Below, in pieces: positions 38,419 through 46,918 of a DNA stretch of 64,000 bases. The DNA is from Pseudoduganella lutea. Lineage in GTDB: Bacteria; Pseudomonadota; Gammaproteobacteria; Burkholderiales; Burkholderiaceae_D. The translations under genes and the position numbers were made by a program. Within the stretch, counting starts at the first letter, position 1. The number at the start of each line of letters is the position of its first letter. The notes below the pieces were generated by a model. That model had not been told where the DNA came from. It ran no database searches and worked only from the letters and a program-made list of their open reading frames with translations. The DNA lies in the NCBI RefSeq assembly GCF_004209755.1, contig NZ_CP035913.1:4278001-4342000 (forward strand). The letters are read 5' to 3'.

Positions 38419-38455
38419 CTACCGGTACTCCATCGAAAGGATCGAGTACCGGTAG
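38419..38455. terminator. Hairpin with perfect 12-bp arms after the POT transporter gene
   Basis: CTACCGGTACTC and GAGTACCGGTAG with a 13-base loop, 14 bases past the stop; outer TGTT/AACA can extend the stem. No T-run, so termination is probable but not certain. Confidence 0.55.
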
Positions 38456-38468
38456 CCGAACATGAAAA

Positions 38469-40061
38469 TCAGGCAACGGCCGGCTGCGCCCGGTAGTTGT
38501 CGACCATCTTGTAGCGCCGCGCGTAAAGGCCGAACAGCAGGGCCGTCACCATGGCAAAAGCAGCAAAGAAGAACATCTGGAAGGCGATCACGGACAGCCC
38601 CGTATCGCCGATATGGCCCAGCACCGCGTCGTTCTTCACGCTGGCGTTGACGATCAGCACCCACAGGTTGCCCACCGTGACGGCCAGCGTCCAGAAGCTC
38701 ATGATCGATCCCTTCATCGATGCCGGTGCCTGGCTGTAGGCGAATTCCAGGCCCGTGGCGGAGACCAGCACTTCGCCCATCGTCAGCAGCGCGTAGGGTG
38801 CCAGCTGCCACAGGATCGACATCGGCGTGCCGGCATCCATCGATACCTGGATCCAGCCGATCACCAGCCACGACACGGCCGAGAAGACGATGCCGGCCGT
38901 CATGCGGCGCAGCGCGGTCGGTTCCACGCCGCCTTTGCGCAGCAGCGGGTAGATCACCAGGTTGTTGAACGGGATCAGGAGCATCACCAGGGCCGGGTTC
39001 ACGGCCTGCATCTGCGCCGGCAGGATCTGGAATTCCCAGCCGAGCAGGTTCAGCACGGGGCTCGTCATGGCATTGGCCTGCACGATCCACGTGGAAGCCT
39101 TCTGGTCGAACAGCGACCAGAATGGCGTGACCAGCGCGAAGACGACGAGGATGCGCAGCACCGCGCGCACGCCTTCCACCGCTTCATCGGGGTGATGGCC
39201 GCGCGCCCGTTCCAGCTGCATCGCGGTGCCGATGCCGCCGAATGCCAGCAGCAGCACCAGCGCCGTGCAGGCCGCGATCACGAAGCCCCATGAGAACGAC
39301 ATGAGCAGCGACACCACTGCCCCGGCGGCGCCCATGGCGGCCACCACCAGGCCGGGGCGGCCCTGGCCCGGCTTTTTCGCCAGCAGCGCGGTGCGCGCCA
39401 CGCGCGTCAGCGAATCCGGGCTGGGCGGCGCCGGTGGCACGTGCACGTATTTCTTGTTCCCCAGCCAGAAGATGAGGGTGGCCAGGGCCATCAGCAGGCC
39501 GGGAATACCGAAGGCCACGGAAGGGCCATAGTTCTTCAGGAACAGGGGCATCAGCAGCGACGCGAAGAACGAGCCGAAATTGATGATCCAGTAGAAGGCG
39601 TCGTAGACGACCTTGGCCCGCTTCTTGTTGGTCTGGTCGAACTGGTCGCCCACGAAGGCCGACACGAGCGGCTTGATGCCGCCCGCGCCCAGCGCGATCA
39701 GGAACAGGCCGAAGTAGAAGCCCGTGAGGTTGTCCTCGAAGATCGCCAGGCAGGCGTGGCCGGCCACGTAGACGAGGCTGAGCCAGAAGATCGTGTTGTA
39801 TTTGCCGAAGTAGCGGTCGGCCAGGAAGCCGCCCAGCAGCGGGAAGAAATACACGCCGATGACGAACGTGTGGAACACGTGCTTTGCTTCGCCCGTGCGG
39901 TCTTCCAATGGAATGAACAGCAGCAGGGTGCTGATCAGGAAAGGCGTCAGGATATTGCGCATGCCATAGAAGGAAAAGCGTTCGGCCCCTTCGTTGGCGA
40001 TGATGTACGGTATCTGGCGCGGCAGCGGGCCGGAGCCCGCTTCGTGGGTGGCGTTTGCCAT
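38469..40061 (-). CDS. POT/PTR2-family proton-dependent oligopeptide transporter
   Basis: 530 residues with about fourteen membrane helices. The family signatures are visible: helix 1 ANEGAERFSFYGMRNIL (the ExxERFxYY proton site), FPLLGGFLADRYFGKYNTI and GAGGIKPLVSAFVGDQF. It imports di- and tripeptides with protons. Single gene, divergent from the alpha-glucosidase; no operator match is closer than 103 bases to its start. It is probably unrelated to glucan use, though peptides from the M2 peptidase would be natural substrates. Confidence 0.93.
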   Translation of the reverse strand: MANATHEAGSGPLPRQIPYIIANEGAERFSFYGMRNILTPFLISTLLLFIPLEDRTGEAKHVFHTFVIGVYFFPLLGGFLADRYFGKYNTIFWLSLVYVAGHACLAIFEDNLTGFYFGLFLIALGAGGIKPLVSAFVGDQFDQTNKKRAKVVYDAFYWIINFGSFFASLLMPLFLKNYGPSVAFGIPGLLMALATLIFWLGNKKYVHVPPAPPSPDSLTRVARTALLAKKPGQGRPGLVVAAMGAAGAVVSLLMSFSWGFVIAACTALVLLLAFGGIGTAMQLERARGHHPDEAVEGVRAVLRILVVFALVTPFWSLFDQKASTWIVQANAMTSPVLNLLGWEFQILPAQMQAVNPALVMLLIPFNNLVIYPLLRKGGVEPTALRRMTAGIVFSAVSWLVIGWIQVSMDAGTPMSILWQLAPYALLTMGEVLVSATGLEFAYSQAPASMKGSIMSFWTLAVTVGNLWVLIVNASVKNDAVLGHIGDTGLSVIAFQMFFFAAFAMVTALLFGLYARRYKMVDNYRAQPAVA

Positions 40062-40164
40062 GGATAGCCTTCTCGAATTGTGGATGGACGCGATGCTATG
40101 CCGAATACGGTTGCGCTGGCAATGGCACGCCAGCGCCGGCTTGAGCCATCTTTATTGAGGGTGA

Positions 40165-40179
40165 TGTAGTTTGACTACG
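40165..40179. promoter_or_regulatory. Operator copy 6 (alpha-glucosidase promoter)
   Basis: TGTAGT-TTG-ACTACG, 11 of 12 arm positions, between the POT and alpha-glucosidase genes, 169 bases before the ATG used here. Confidence 0.6.
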
Positions 40180-40233
40180 GATGGCCTGACAAATATTTTA
40201 TCGATGAATGTATAAGTCATTGATTTATAAGGA

Positions 40234-40248
40234 TGGTGTGCGACTACG
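40234..40248. promoter_or_regulatory. Operator copy 7, degenerate (alpha-glucosidase promoter)
   Basis: TGGTGT-GCG-ACTACG; the right half is good, the left poor. It lies 69 bases from copy 6, similar to the 74-base pair spacing at the importer promoter. Confidence 0.35.
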
Positions 40249-40347
40249 TCGTTACAGCGCGCCGTTGAACTATTCATACGCATGATGTATATTCTCTACA
40301 GCACCATCAATTTTGTTCCACATTCTCCTTTACCACTCTCTCTCTCA

Positions 40348-41979
40348 ATGAGCCAGCCCATGACCGTGTCCCCGTCTTCGACCTGGTGGCAGGAAGCCAT
40401 CATTTATCAGGTGTACCCGCGCAGCTACCTTGACACGAATGGTGACGGCGTGGGCGATCTGAACGGCATTACCAATCGCCTCGACTACATCGCGAAGCTG
40501 GGGGTGGACATCGTGTGGATCTCGCCCTTCTTCAAGTCGCCGATGAAGGACTTCGGCTACGACATCGCCGATTACTGCGACGTCGATCCGATGTTCGGCA
40601 CGCTGGCCGATTTCGACCGGCTGATCGCCAAGGCCCATTCCGTGGGCGTGAAGATCATGATCGACCAGGTGATGAGCCATTGCTCGGAACAGCACCCGTG
40701 GTTCGTGGAAAGCCGTTCGAGCCGCGACAACCCGAAGGCCGACTGGTTCGTGTGGTCCGATCCGCTGCCGGACGGGAATCCGCCGAACAACTGGCTGTCG
40801 ATCTTCGGCGGCTCGGCGTGGCAATGGGATGCGCGCCGCAAGCAGTACTACATGCACAATTTCCTGACCAGCCAGCCGGACCTGAACTTCCACAATCCGG
40901 AAGTGCAGCAGGCCATGCTGGACAGCCTGCGCTTCTGGCTGCAGCGCGGCGTGGACGGCGTGCGGCTCGACGCGGTCACATTCCACTTCCATGACAAGGA
41001 ATTGCGCAGCAACGCGCCGGCGACGGTGCGCGACACGGCGACCGTGACGGACGTGAACCCGTACGGCATGCAGGCGCACGTGTACGACAAGTGCCGCCCG
41101 GAGAACGTGCCTTTCCTGCGGCGCGTGCGCCAGGTGCTCGATGAATTCGGCGCCGTGTCGATCGGCGAAGTGGGCGCGGACGATGCGCTGGCCTTCATGG
41201 CCGAATACACGGCCGGCGGCGACAAGCTGCACATGGCGTATAGCTTCAACCTGCTGACCGAAGACCATTCGGCGCGCCACATCCGCACGCAAGTGGAGGA
41301 TTTCAAGCGCCGCGTGAAGGATGGCTGGGCTTCCTGGTCGGTGGGCAACCACGACGTGCCGCGCGTGGCCACGCGCTGGGGCAAGGGCAAGGACCCCGTG
41401 GCGTTCGGCAAGCTGGCGCTGGCGATGCAGCTGTCGCTGAAGGGCACGCCGTGCCTGTACCAGGGCGACGAGCTGGCGTTCACGGAGGCCGACGTGCCCT
41501 ATGAACTGATCCAGGACCCGTACGGCATCACGTTCTGGCCCGAGTTCAAGGGCCGCGACGGTTGCCGCACGCCGATCGCCTGGACCGATGGCGAGAATGG
41601 CGGCTTCACGACCGGCAAGCCTTGGCTGCCGGTGGCGCCGGAACACATCGCCGCCGCCGCTTCCGTGCAGGAAGCCGATCCGGAATCGCCATTGAACTTT
41701 GCGCGCCGCCTGATTGCGTGGCGCCGCACGATGCCGCAGCTCACGCGCGGCGACATCGAATTCCTCGAGGTGCCCGAGCCGGTGCTGGCATTCCGGCGCA
41801 CGCTGGCCGGCGAGCGTTCCGTGCTGTGCGTGTTCAACCTGGGCGGCGCAGACGTCACGTTCACGCTGCCGCAGGCCAGGGGCGCGCAAAAGATCGGCGA
41901 AGCCGGCCTGCCAGGCGATGTCGTCGATGGTGTCGTCACCCTGCCGGCCTGCGGCGGGTGGTACGGGTACGAAGGCTGA
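40348..41979 (+). CDS. Cytoplasmic GH13 alpha-glucosidase
   Basis: 543 residues from MSQPMTVSPSSTWWQEAIIY; there is no signal peptide. Barrel motifs: IYQVYPRSYLDTNGDGVGDL, Asp in VDGVRLDAVTFHF (~208), Glu in SIGEVGADDA (~273) and Asp in VGNHDVPRV (~334). VTFHFHD after the nucleophile, and the short C-terminal domain, are like the GH13_23 exo-alpha-glucosidases of alphaproteobacteria and Xanthomonas. It releases glucose from imported maltose and maltodextrins for the glucokinase encoded just downstream. The start is uncertain: no good ribosome site, and ATG codons at 40282 and 40360 are alternatives. Two operator-like sites lie upstream. Confidence 0.92.
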   Translation: MSQPMTVSPSSTWWQEAIIYQVYPRSYLDTNGDGVGDLNGITNRLDYIAKLGVDIVWISPFFKSPMKDFGYDIADYCDVDPMFGTLADFDRLIAKAHSVGVKIMIDQVMSHCSEQHPWFVESRSSRDNPKADWFVWSDPLPDGNPPNNWLSIFGGSAWQWDARRKQYYMHNFLTSQPDLNFHNPEVQQAMLDSLRFWLQRGVDGVRLDAVTFHFHDKELRSNAPATVRDTATVTDVNPYGMQAHVYDKCRPENVPFLRRVRQVLDEFGAVSIGEVGADDALAFMAEYTAGGDKLHMAYSFNLLTEDHSARHIRTQVEDFKRRVKDGWASWSVGNHDVPRVATRWGKGKDPVAFGKLALAMQLSLKGTPCLYQGDELAFTEADVPYELIQDPYGITFWPEFKGRDGCRTPIAWTDGENGGFTTGKPWLPVAPEHIAAAASVQEADPESPLNFARRLIAWRRTMPQLTRGDIEFLEVPEPVLAFRRTLAGERSVLCVFNLGGADVTFTLPQARGAQKIGEAGLPGDVVDGVVTLPACGGWYGYEG

Positions 41980-42080
41980 CGACCAGCCTTGGTGGGGCGG
42001 GCGTGCTTTTTCAGCGCGCCCGTTTCAGGTATGCTGCGACCTCGCCCGCATGAGCGAAGCAACAAGTAAAAGAGAGCGAG

Positions 42081-43946
42081 ATGAGACAAGTGGAAGTGGA
42101 ACAGAAACTGGGACGTGCCGCGTTTGCCGACGGCCCGCGGCTGCTGGCCGACATCGGCGCCACGCATGCGCGCTTTGCGCTGCAGACGGGGCCGGGCGAG
42201 TACCAGGCCGTGCGCGTGCTGCAATGCGACGACTATACCGGCATCGTTCCACTGCTGCGCAGCTATCTCGCAGACCATCCGGACATCAACCTGAACCACG
42301 GCGCGCTGGCGCTGGCGAACCCGGTGCACGGCGACTACATCCGCATGACGAACCGCGACTGGCAGTTCTCGACGGATGAAGTGCGCCGGGAGCTGGGCCT
42401 GCACACGCTGCTGGTGGTGAACGACTTCACCGCGCTGGCGATGGCGATTCCGGGCCTGAAGCCGACGGACCTGATGCAGGTGGGCGGCGGTGCCCCGGCG
42501 GCGAACTCCGTGATCGGCGTGCTCGGCCCCGGCACGGGCCTGGGTTGCTCGGGCGTGATCCCCACCGTCGATGGATTCGTCACGCTCGGTTCCGAAGGTG
42601 GTCACAACAACTTCGCGCCGGCGGACGAGCGCGAATACGCGATCCTGCAATATGCGTGGCAAACGTGGTCGCACGTGTCGAACGAGCGCCTGATTTCCGG
42701 GCCGGGCATGGAAATCATCTACCGCGCGCTGGCACGCCGCAACGGCTTGCACGTGCGCGACCTCACATCGCAGCAGATCATCTCCGGCGCGCTGAAGGAC
42801 AAGGACGCGCTGTGCATCGAAGTGCTCGAGTGCTTTTCCGCGATGCTGGGTGGCGCGGCCGCGAACCTGGCCGTCACGCTCGGTTCGTTCGGCGGCATCT
42901 TCATCGGCGGCGGCATCGTGCCGCGCATGGGCGACTGGTTCCGCACGTCGCCGTTCCGTGCCCGCTTCGAAGCCAAGGGCCGCTTTTCGTCCTACCTGGC
43001 CGAGATTCCTACTTACGTGATCACCACGCCAAACCCGGCGTTCTACGGCGTGGCCACGATCCTCTCGGAACACCTGCGCGGGCGCAGCGGCGCCAACACG
43101 CTGATGGAGCGCGTGCAGACCCTGCTGCGCGAACTCACGCCGGCCGAGCAGCGCGTGGCGCAGCTGGTGCTGGAACAGCCCCGCCTCGTGCTGAACGAGC
43201 CGATCGCCGATATCGCGCGGCTGGCCGAAGTGTCGCAGCCGACCGTGATCCGCTTCTGCCGCTCGCTGGGCTTCACGGGGCTGGCCGACTTCAAGCTGAA
43301 GTTCGCCAGCAGCCTGACCGGTGCCATTCCCGTGCGCCACAGCCAGGTGCGCATCAGCGACAGCACGCACGACCTGTCGGCCAAGGTGGTCGACAACACC
43401 GTGTCGGCGATCCTGAAGTTCCGCGACCAGCTCGACGTGCGCGCCATCGACCGCGCCATCGCCCTCGTGGCCAAGGCAAAGAAGGTGGAGTTCTACGCGA
43501 TGGGCAATTCGCGCGTGGTGGGGCTGGACGGGCAGCACAAGTTCTTCCGCTTCCGCATTCCCACGGCTTCCTATGGCGACTCGCATCTGCTGTCGCTGGC
43601 GGCCGAACTGCTGCAGCCTGGCGACGTGGTCATCGCCATCTCGAATTCGGGCCGGCTACCGGAACTGCTGGAAGCGGTGGACACGGCGCGCGCGGCCGGC
43701 GCCGACGTCATCGCCATCACCACCAGCCAGTCGCCATTGGCCAAGAAGGCCAGCGTGTGCCTGGCCGTGGACCATAGCGAAGACAGCACCACGTTCCTGT
43801 CGATGATCTCGCGCATCCTGCAACTGCTGCTGATCGACATCCTCACCGTGGGCATCTCGCTCGACGAGCAGAACAAGTCGCTCGTGCTGGAAGGGAAGGG
43901 CGCGGCCAATGGCCAGCGGCTGCAGATCTCGCACCTGGACAGCTGA
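42081..43946 (+). CDS. glk: Bifunctional glucokinase / RpiR-family (HexR-like) regulator
   Basis: 621 residues in two parts. Residues ~1-335 are a bacterial glucokinase (LLADIGATHARFALQTG phosphate loop, VVNDFTALAMAIPGL, LGPGTGLGCSG, GSEGGHNNFAP), making glucose-6-phosphate. Residues ~345-420 are an RpiR helix-turn-helix (EPIADIARLAEVSQPTVIRF) and ~460-595 a SIS sugar-phosphate domain (AMGNSRVVG, AISNSGRLPELLEA). The same fusion is known from Burkholderia. The regulator half is HexR-like and may sense a phosphorylated sugar acid; the TGTAGT-N3-ACTACA sites nearby are candidate targets (inference). GAGAGCGAG precedes the ATG, 101 bases after the alpha-glucosidase; a strong terminator follows. 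Confidence 0.93.
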   Translation: MRQVEVEQKLGRAAFADGPRLLADIGATHARFALQTGPGEYQAVRVLQCDDYTGIVPLLRSYLADHPDINLNHGALALANPVHGDYIRMTNRDWQFSTDEVRRELGLHTLLVVNDFTALAMAIPGLKPTDLMQVGGGAPAANSVIGVLGPGTGLGCSGVIPTVDGFVTLGSEGGHNNFAPADEREYAILQYAWQTWSHVSNERLISGPGMEIIYRALARRNGLHVRDLTSQQIISGALKDKDALCIEVLECFSAMLGGAAANLAVTLGSFGGIFIGGGIVPRMGDWFRTSPFRARFEAKGRFSSYLAEIPTYVITTPNPAFYGVATILSEHLRGRSGANTLMERVQTLLRELTPAEQRVAQLVLEQPRLVLNEPIADIARLAEVSQPTVIRFCRSLGFTGLADFKLKFASSLTGAIPVRHSQVRISDSTHDLSAKVVDNTVSAILKFRDQLDVRAIDRAIALVAKAKKVEFYAMGNSRVVGLDGQHKFFRFRIPTASYGDSHLLSLAAELLQPGDVVIAISNSGRLPELLEAVDTARAAGADVIAITTSQSPLAKKASVCLAVDHSEDSTTFLSMISRILQLLLIDILTVGISLDEQNKSLVLEGKGAANGQRLQISHLDS

Positions 43947-43963
43947 CGTTGCACGCGCCAATG

Positions 43964-43994
43964 AAAAACGCCGGGTTGCCCCGGCGTTTTTTTT
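43964..43994 (+). terminator. Intrinsic terminator of glk-rpiR
   Basis: Stem AAAAACGCCGGG / CCCGGCGTTTTT, loop TTGC, nine T's. The A-run on the other strand also serves the convergent small gene. Confidence 0.93.
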
Positions 43995-44007
43995 TGCTTC
44001 CGCCGCG

Positions 44008-44112
44008 TTAATAGCGGCGGCGCACGGTCTGGGCCGGCGCCCGGTTCAGCATCCGCGCCTGCACCTTCTTCCAGATGAAACCGGCGATCGCCATCATGAT
44101 CATCTTGCGCAT
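44008..44112 (-). CDS. 34-residue small basic protein
   Basis: Starts MRKMIMMAIAGFIWKKVQAR and ends TVRRRY. A strong AGGAGG sits 6 bases before the ATG. A hydrophobic N-terminal half and a strongly basic C-terminal half suggest a membrane-surface peptide. Too short for most gene finders; I do not know its function. It shares the bidirectional terminator with glk. Confidence 0.65.
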   Translation of the reverse strand: MRKMIMMAIAGFIWKKVQARMLNRAPAQTVRRRY

Positions 44113-44236
44113 ACATCCTCCTGTCAGCTTGGTTTGTTGTACCACGGCACGACCCAATGCCTGCCGCAGCGATGAGTACACGATACCGTAAATGAAAAAT
44201 TGCCAGCGCAGCAAAGGATTCCGCTACTGCCCAGCC

Positions 44237-44358
44237 CGTGTCCACCTTGGGGTCAACCCCATTTGTGGACACGTGCTCATCCGTAGACAAGCCCTTTGTT
44301 GTGATTTATGGCCGAGCCTGTGTCCGATTCTGGGCCTGACCCCAGGGTGGACACGGGC
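44237..44358. repeat. Family B repeat: inverted pair of hairpins (BIME-like), copy 1
   Basis: Hairpin 1 at 44237-44273 (CGTGTCCAC ... GTGGACACG with nested TGGGGT/ACCCCA) and hairpin 2 at 44316-44358 (GCCTGTGTCC ... GGACACGGGC). Hairpin 2 reads as hairpin 1 in reverse orientation, with 42 bases between. The region 44113-44438 holds only this and the PadR operator. Confidence 0.85.
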
Positions 44359-44398
44359 GCGGCTGTAAAAATTGTGCTTGCACTGCGGCGCAAAAGGA

Positions 44399-44429
44399 TT
44401 AAGATATATCTTATTGCGATATATCTTAA
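44399..44429. promoter_or_regulatory. PadR operator
   Basis: Perfect inverted repeat TTAAGATATATC - N7 - GATATATCTTAA, ending 9 bases before the padR ATG and overlapping its ribosome site. Position and ATAT-rich symmetry fit autorepression by a PadR protein. Confidence 0.8.
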
Positions 44430-44438
44430 GGAGTTCAC

Positions 44439-44984
44439 ATGTTCCACAAGTTCCGACACCATGGCCCGCGCTCGCACGAGCATGCTCATCACCGCGGCGG
44501 CCACGGCGGCCCGGCTGGCGCGCAGGGGGCGAGGGGGCCGCGCATGTTCGATGCGGGTGCCATGCGCTATGTCGTGCTGCAACTGATCGCGGAAAAGCCG
44601 CGCCATGGCTATGAGATCATCAAGGAGCTGGAAGGGCGCGTGGGTGGCGGCTATGCACCGAGCCCGGGCGCGATCTATCCACTGATGGCCATGCTGTACG
44701 ACATGGGCCACGTGTCGATCAGCAGCGAAGGCAACAAGAAGCTGCATTCGATCACGCCGGAAGGGCAGGCGTTCCTGGACGAGAACCGGCAGATGGTCGA
44801 TGCGTTGATGGCGCGGCTGTCCGAGCCCGGCAGTGGGGGGCGCGACAACCTGCGTTCGGTGATGCACGAGCTGAAGCACGTCGTCATCGAGAAGGGCCGC
44901 GATCCCGCCGCACCGTCGGCCAGGGGCGAGCAGATCGCGGCGATCCTGCGCCGCGCCGCGGAAGAGATCCGGCAGCTGGCGTAA
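44439..44984 (+). CDS. PadR-family repressor with His-rich N-terminus (YqjI-like)
   Basis: 181 residues. The first ~35 are His/Gly-rich (RHHGPRSHEHAHHRGGHGG), then the PadR winged helix (MRYVVLQLIAEKPRHGYEII ... YAPSPGAIYPLMAMLYDMG) and a helical dimerisation tail. A His-rich leader before a PadR domain is the layout of E. coli YqjI, which responds to nickel and iron, so metal sensing is plausible. AAGGAG precedes the ATG. The MFS exporter gene follows 54 bases on and is the obvious target. Confidence 0.9.
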   Translation: MFHKFRHHGPRSHEHAHHRGGHGGPAGAQGARGPRMFDAGAMRYVVLQLIAEKPRHGYEIIKELEGRVGGGYAPSPGAIYPLMAMLYDMGHVSISSEGNKKLHSITPEGQAFLDENRQMVDALMARLSEPGSGGRDNLRSVMHELKHVVIEKGRDPAAPSARGEQIAAILRRAAEEIRQLA

Positions 44985-45038
44985 CGTGCCGGGTAATGAA
45001 ACCGGCGGGCCCGCTGGGCCCGCTGACCGACAGGAAAA

Positions 45039-46277
45039 ATGCACATGACAACATCCCTGACTCCCGCACGCGAACGGCTCGTGCTGTGGCTGCTGGCGCT
45101 GACCCAATTCACCGTGATCATGGATTTCATGGTGATGATGCCGCTGGCGCCGCAGCTGATGACGGCGTTCGCGATCAGCCCGGCACAGTTTTCCGGCGCC
45201 GTGTCCACGTATGCATGGTGCGCCGGCCTGTCCGGCCTGCTGGCCGCCACGTACATCGACCGCTTCGACCGCAAGCGCATGCTGCTCGCGGTATTCCTGC
45301 TGTTCAACGTGTCGAACCTGGCGTGCGCGCTGGCGCCGAACTTCCACGTGCTGGTGCTGTCGCGCGCATTTGCCGGCTTGACCGGCGGCGTGCTGGGCGC
45401 GATCGGCATGGCGATCATTGGCGATCTCATCGCGCCGCAGCGGCGTGGCTATGCGACCGGCATCGTGATGACGTCGTTCTCGATGGCGGCGATCCTCGGC
45501 GTGCCGCTGGGCGTTGGCCTGGCCGCGCGCTTCGGCTGGCAGTCGCCGTTCTACCTGCTGGTGGTGTTCTCGATGGCGATCTGGTGTCTCGCCGCGTTCG
45601 TGTTGCCGTCGCTGCCGGCGCAGCTGGACCGGAAGACACCGCTGGCCCGGGCGGTGCCCGACCTGGTGGCGCTGTTCCGCGTGCCGGAACACCTGCGGGC
45701 CTTCCTGCTGACGTTCGTGACGATGTTGAACGGCATGCTGGTGATCCCCTTCATTTCGCCGGTCCTGGTGGGCAACCTGGGCGTGCGTCCCGGCGACATC
45801 ACGTGGATCTACATGGCGGGTGGCGTTGCGGCGTTCTTCAGCTCGCGCTTCGTCGGGACATGGTCCGACCGCGCCGGCCGGCACAAGGTATTCCGCCTGT
45901 TCGTGCTGTTCTCCATCGTGCCGATCCTGGCGGTGACGCACCTGCCCCAGCTGCCGCTGCTTGCGCTGGTCTGCCTGTTTCCGTTCTTCATGGTGACGAT
46001 GAATGGCCGCAACGTGCCGCTGCAGGCCCTGATGACGACGGTACCCGATCCGCGGCAGCGTGGCGCCTTCCTCAGCGCGAACGCGGCCGTGCAGCAGGTC
46101 GGCACCGGCCTCGGGGCATTGCTGGGCGGGCTGTGGCTGCGCACGGACGCGGCGGGCCACATCAGCGGCTACGGCCTGAATGGCTGGCTCGCCGCCGGGC
46201 TGTCGCTGTTCACGTGGTGGTGGGTGGCCAAGGTGCAGGAAGTGCCGGCACCCGCGGCGCTCAGGAGCCCTGCCTGA
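45039..46277 (+). CDS. MFS efflux transporter under PadR control
   Basis: 412 residues, twelve predicted helices. FTVIMDFMVMMPLAPQLMTAF and the loop DRFDRKRML are typical of the drug:H+ / arabinose-efflux MFS group. It probably exports a toxic compound or metal complex. Start is ATG 45039 or the ATG six bases later; CAGGAAA lies just upstream. Its last 17 bases overlap the end of the convergent gene. Confidence 0.88.
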   Translation: MHMTTSLTPARERLVLWLLALTQFTVIMDFMVMMPLAPQLMTAFAISPAQFSGAVSTYAWCAGLSGLLAATYIDRFDRKRMLLAVFLLFNVSNLACALAPNFHVLVLSRAFAGLTGGVLGAIGMAIIGDLIAPQRRGYATGIVMTSFSMAAILGVPLGVGLAARFGWQSPFYLLVVFSMAIWCLAAFVLPSLPAQLDRKTPLARAVPDLVALFRVPEHLRAFLLTFVTMLNGMLVIPFISPVLVGNLGVRPGDITWIYMAGGVAAFFSSRFVGTWSDRAGRHKVFRLFVLFSIVPILAVTHLPQLPLLALVCLFPFFMVTMNGRNVPLQALMTTVPDPRQRGAFLSANAAVQQVGTGLGALLGGLWLRTDAAGHISGYGLNGWLAAGLSLFTWWWVAKVQEVPAPAALRSPA

Positions 46278-46914
46278 CGACGAGGTCGAGCAGGCGTTGC
46301 GCCTGCTTCAGCACGGGCGATGCGATCTTGTCGCGGTCGATGTCGCCGAACGTGCCGTCGCGCACGTGCAGCCCGTCCGCGGCCAGCAGCGACAGGCGCA
46401 CGTTGCCCAGCACCGGTGGCGCGGCGCGGTGTTTCACCAGCCCCTTCGCCGCCAGCGGAATCGCGGCATGCACGAGCAGCTTGCCCTGCTGGGCAATATC
46501 CTCGGGCGTTCCCTCGAAGACCGCGACACGGCCGGTATGGTGGATATAGCGCACGCTGCCATCGGCATAGGCGGCCAGGACGTCGAGCCCGCCCTCGAGC
46601 GGCACTTCCACGACCACGCCCAGCAGTTCGCGCGACGCCACCGGCTGGCCGGCAACGCGCAGCCATTGCCATGCCAGCAGCCGCACGCGGCTTTCCTCGG
46701 CGGGATCTTCGCCGATCGTCTGCACCACGCGCGGATCGGGTGCGGCGCCGAACAGTGACGCAGGCTCGGGCCCCTGTTGCACCAGCTGCGCATCGTCGCA
46801 GAACAGCAGCTGGTACATCAGGTTCAGTTCTTCCTGCTTGTAGGGCAGGGCGGCGGCCGCGGGCCGGGATGCGTGACGCCGCGACGACAGCGCGGCAATG
46901 AGTTTCTTGAACAT
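46261..46914 (-). CDS. Hypothetical protein, 217 residues
   Basis: Starts MFKKLIAALSSRRHASR (basic amphipathic leader), then a globular soluble sequence with EELNLMYQLLFCDDAQLV and YADGSVRYIHHTGRVAVFEG; no membrane helix. Such YADGSVRYI...G wording occurs in uncharacterised betaproteobacterial proteins, but I cannot name a family. It begins 4 bases after the stop of the GST gene, so it is co-transcribed with it. Confidence 0.75.
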   Translation of the reverse strand: MFKKLIAALSSRRHASRPAAAALPYKQEELNLMYQLLFCDDAQLVQQGPEPASLFGAAPDPRVVQTIGEDPAEESRVRLLAWQWLRVAGQPVASRELLGVVVEVPLEGGLDVLAAYADGSVRYIHHTGRVAVFEGTPEDIAQQGKLLVHAAIPLAAKGLVKHRAAPPVLGNVRLSLLAADGLHVRDGTFGDIDRDKIASPVLKQAQRLLDLVVRQGS

Positions 46915-46918
46915 GTCG

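Noticed and set aside
40282..40347. N-terminal extension of the alpha-glucosidase from ATG 40282
   Set aside because: Adds a leader with no homologous counterpart and no ribosome site, and moves the start closer to the operator; 40348 preferred, though not proven.
41999..42026. Hairpin CGGGCGTGC/GCGCGCCCG as terminator between alpha-glucosidase and glk
   Set aside because: One wobble pair and only a three-T tail; read-through into glk seems as likely.
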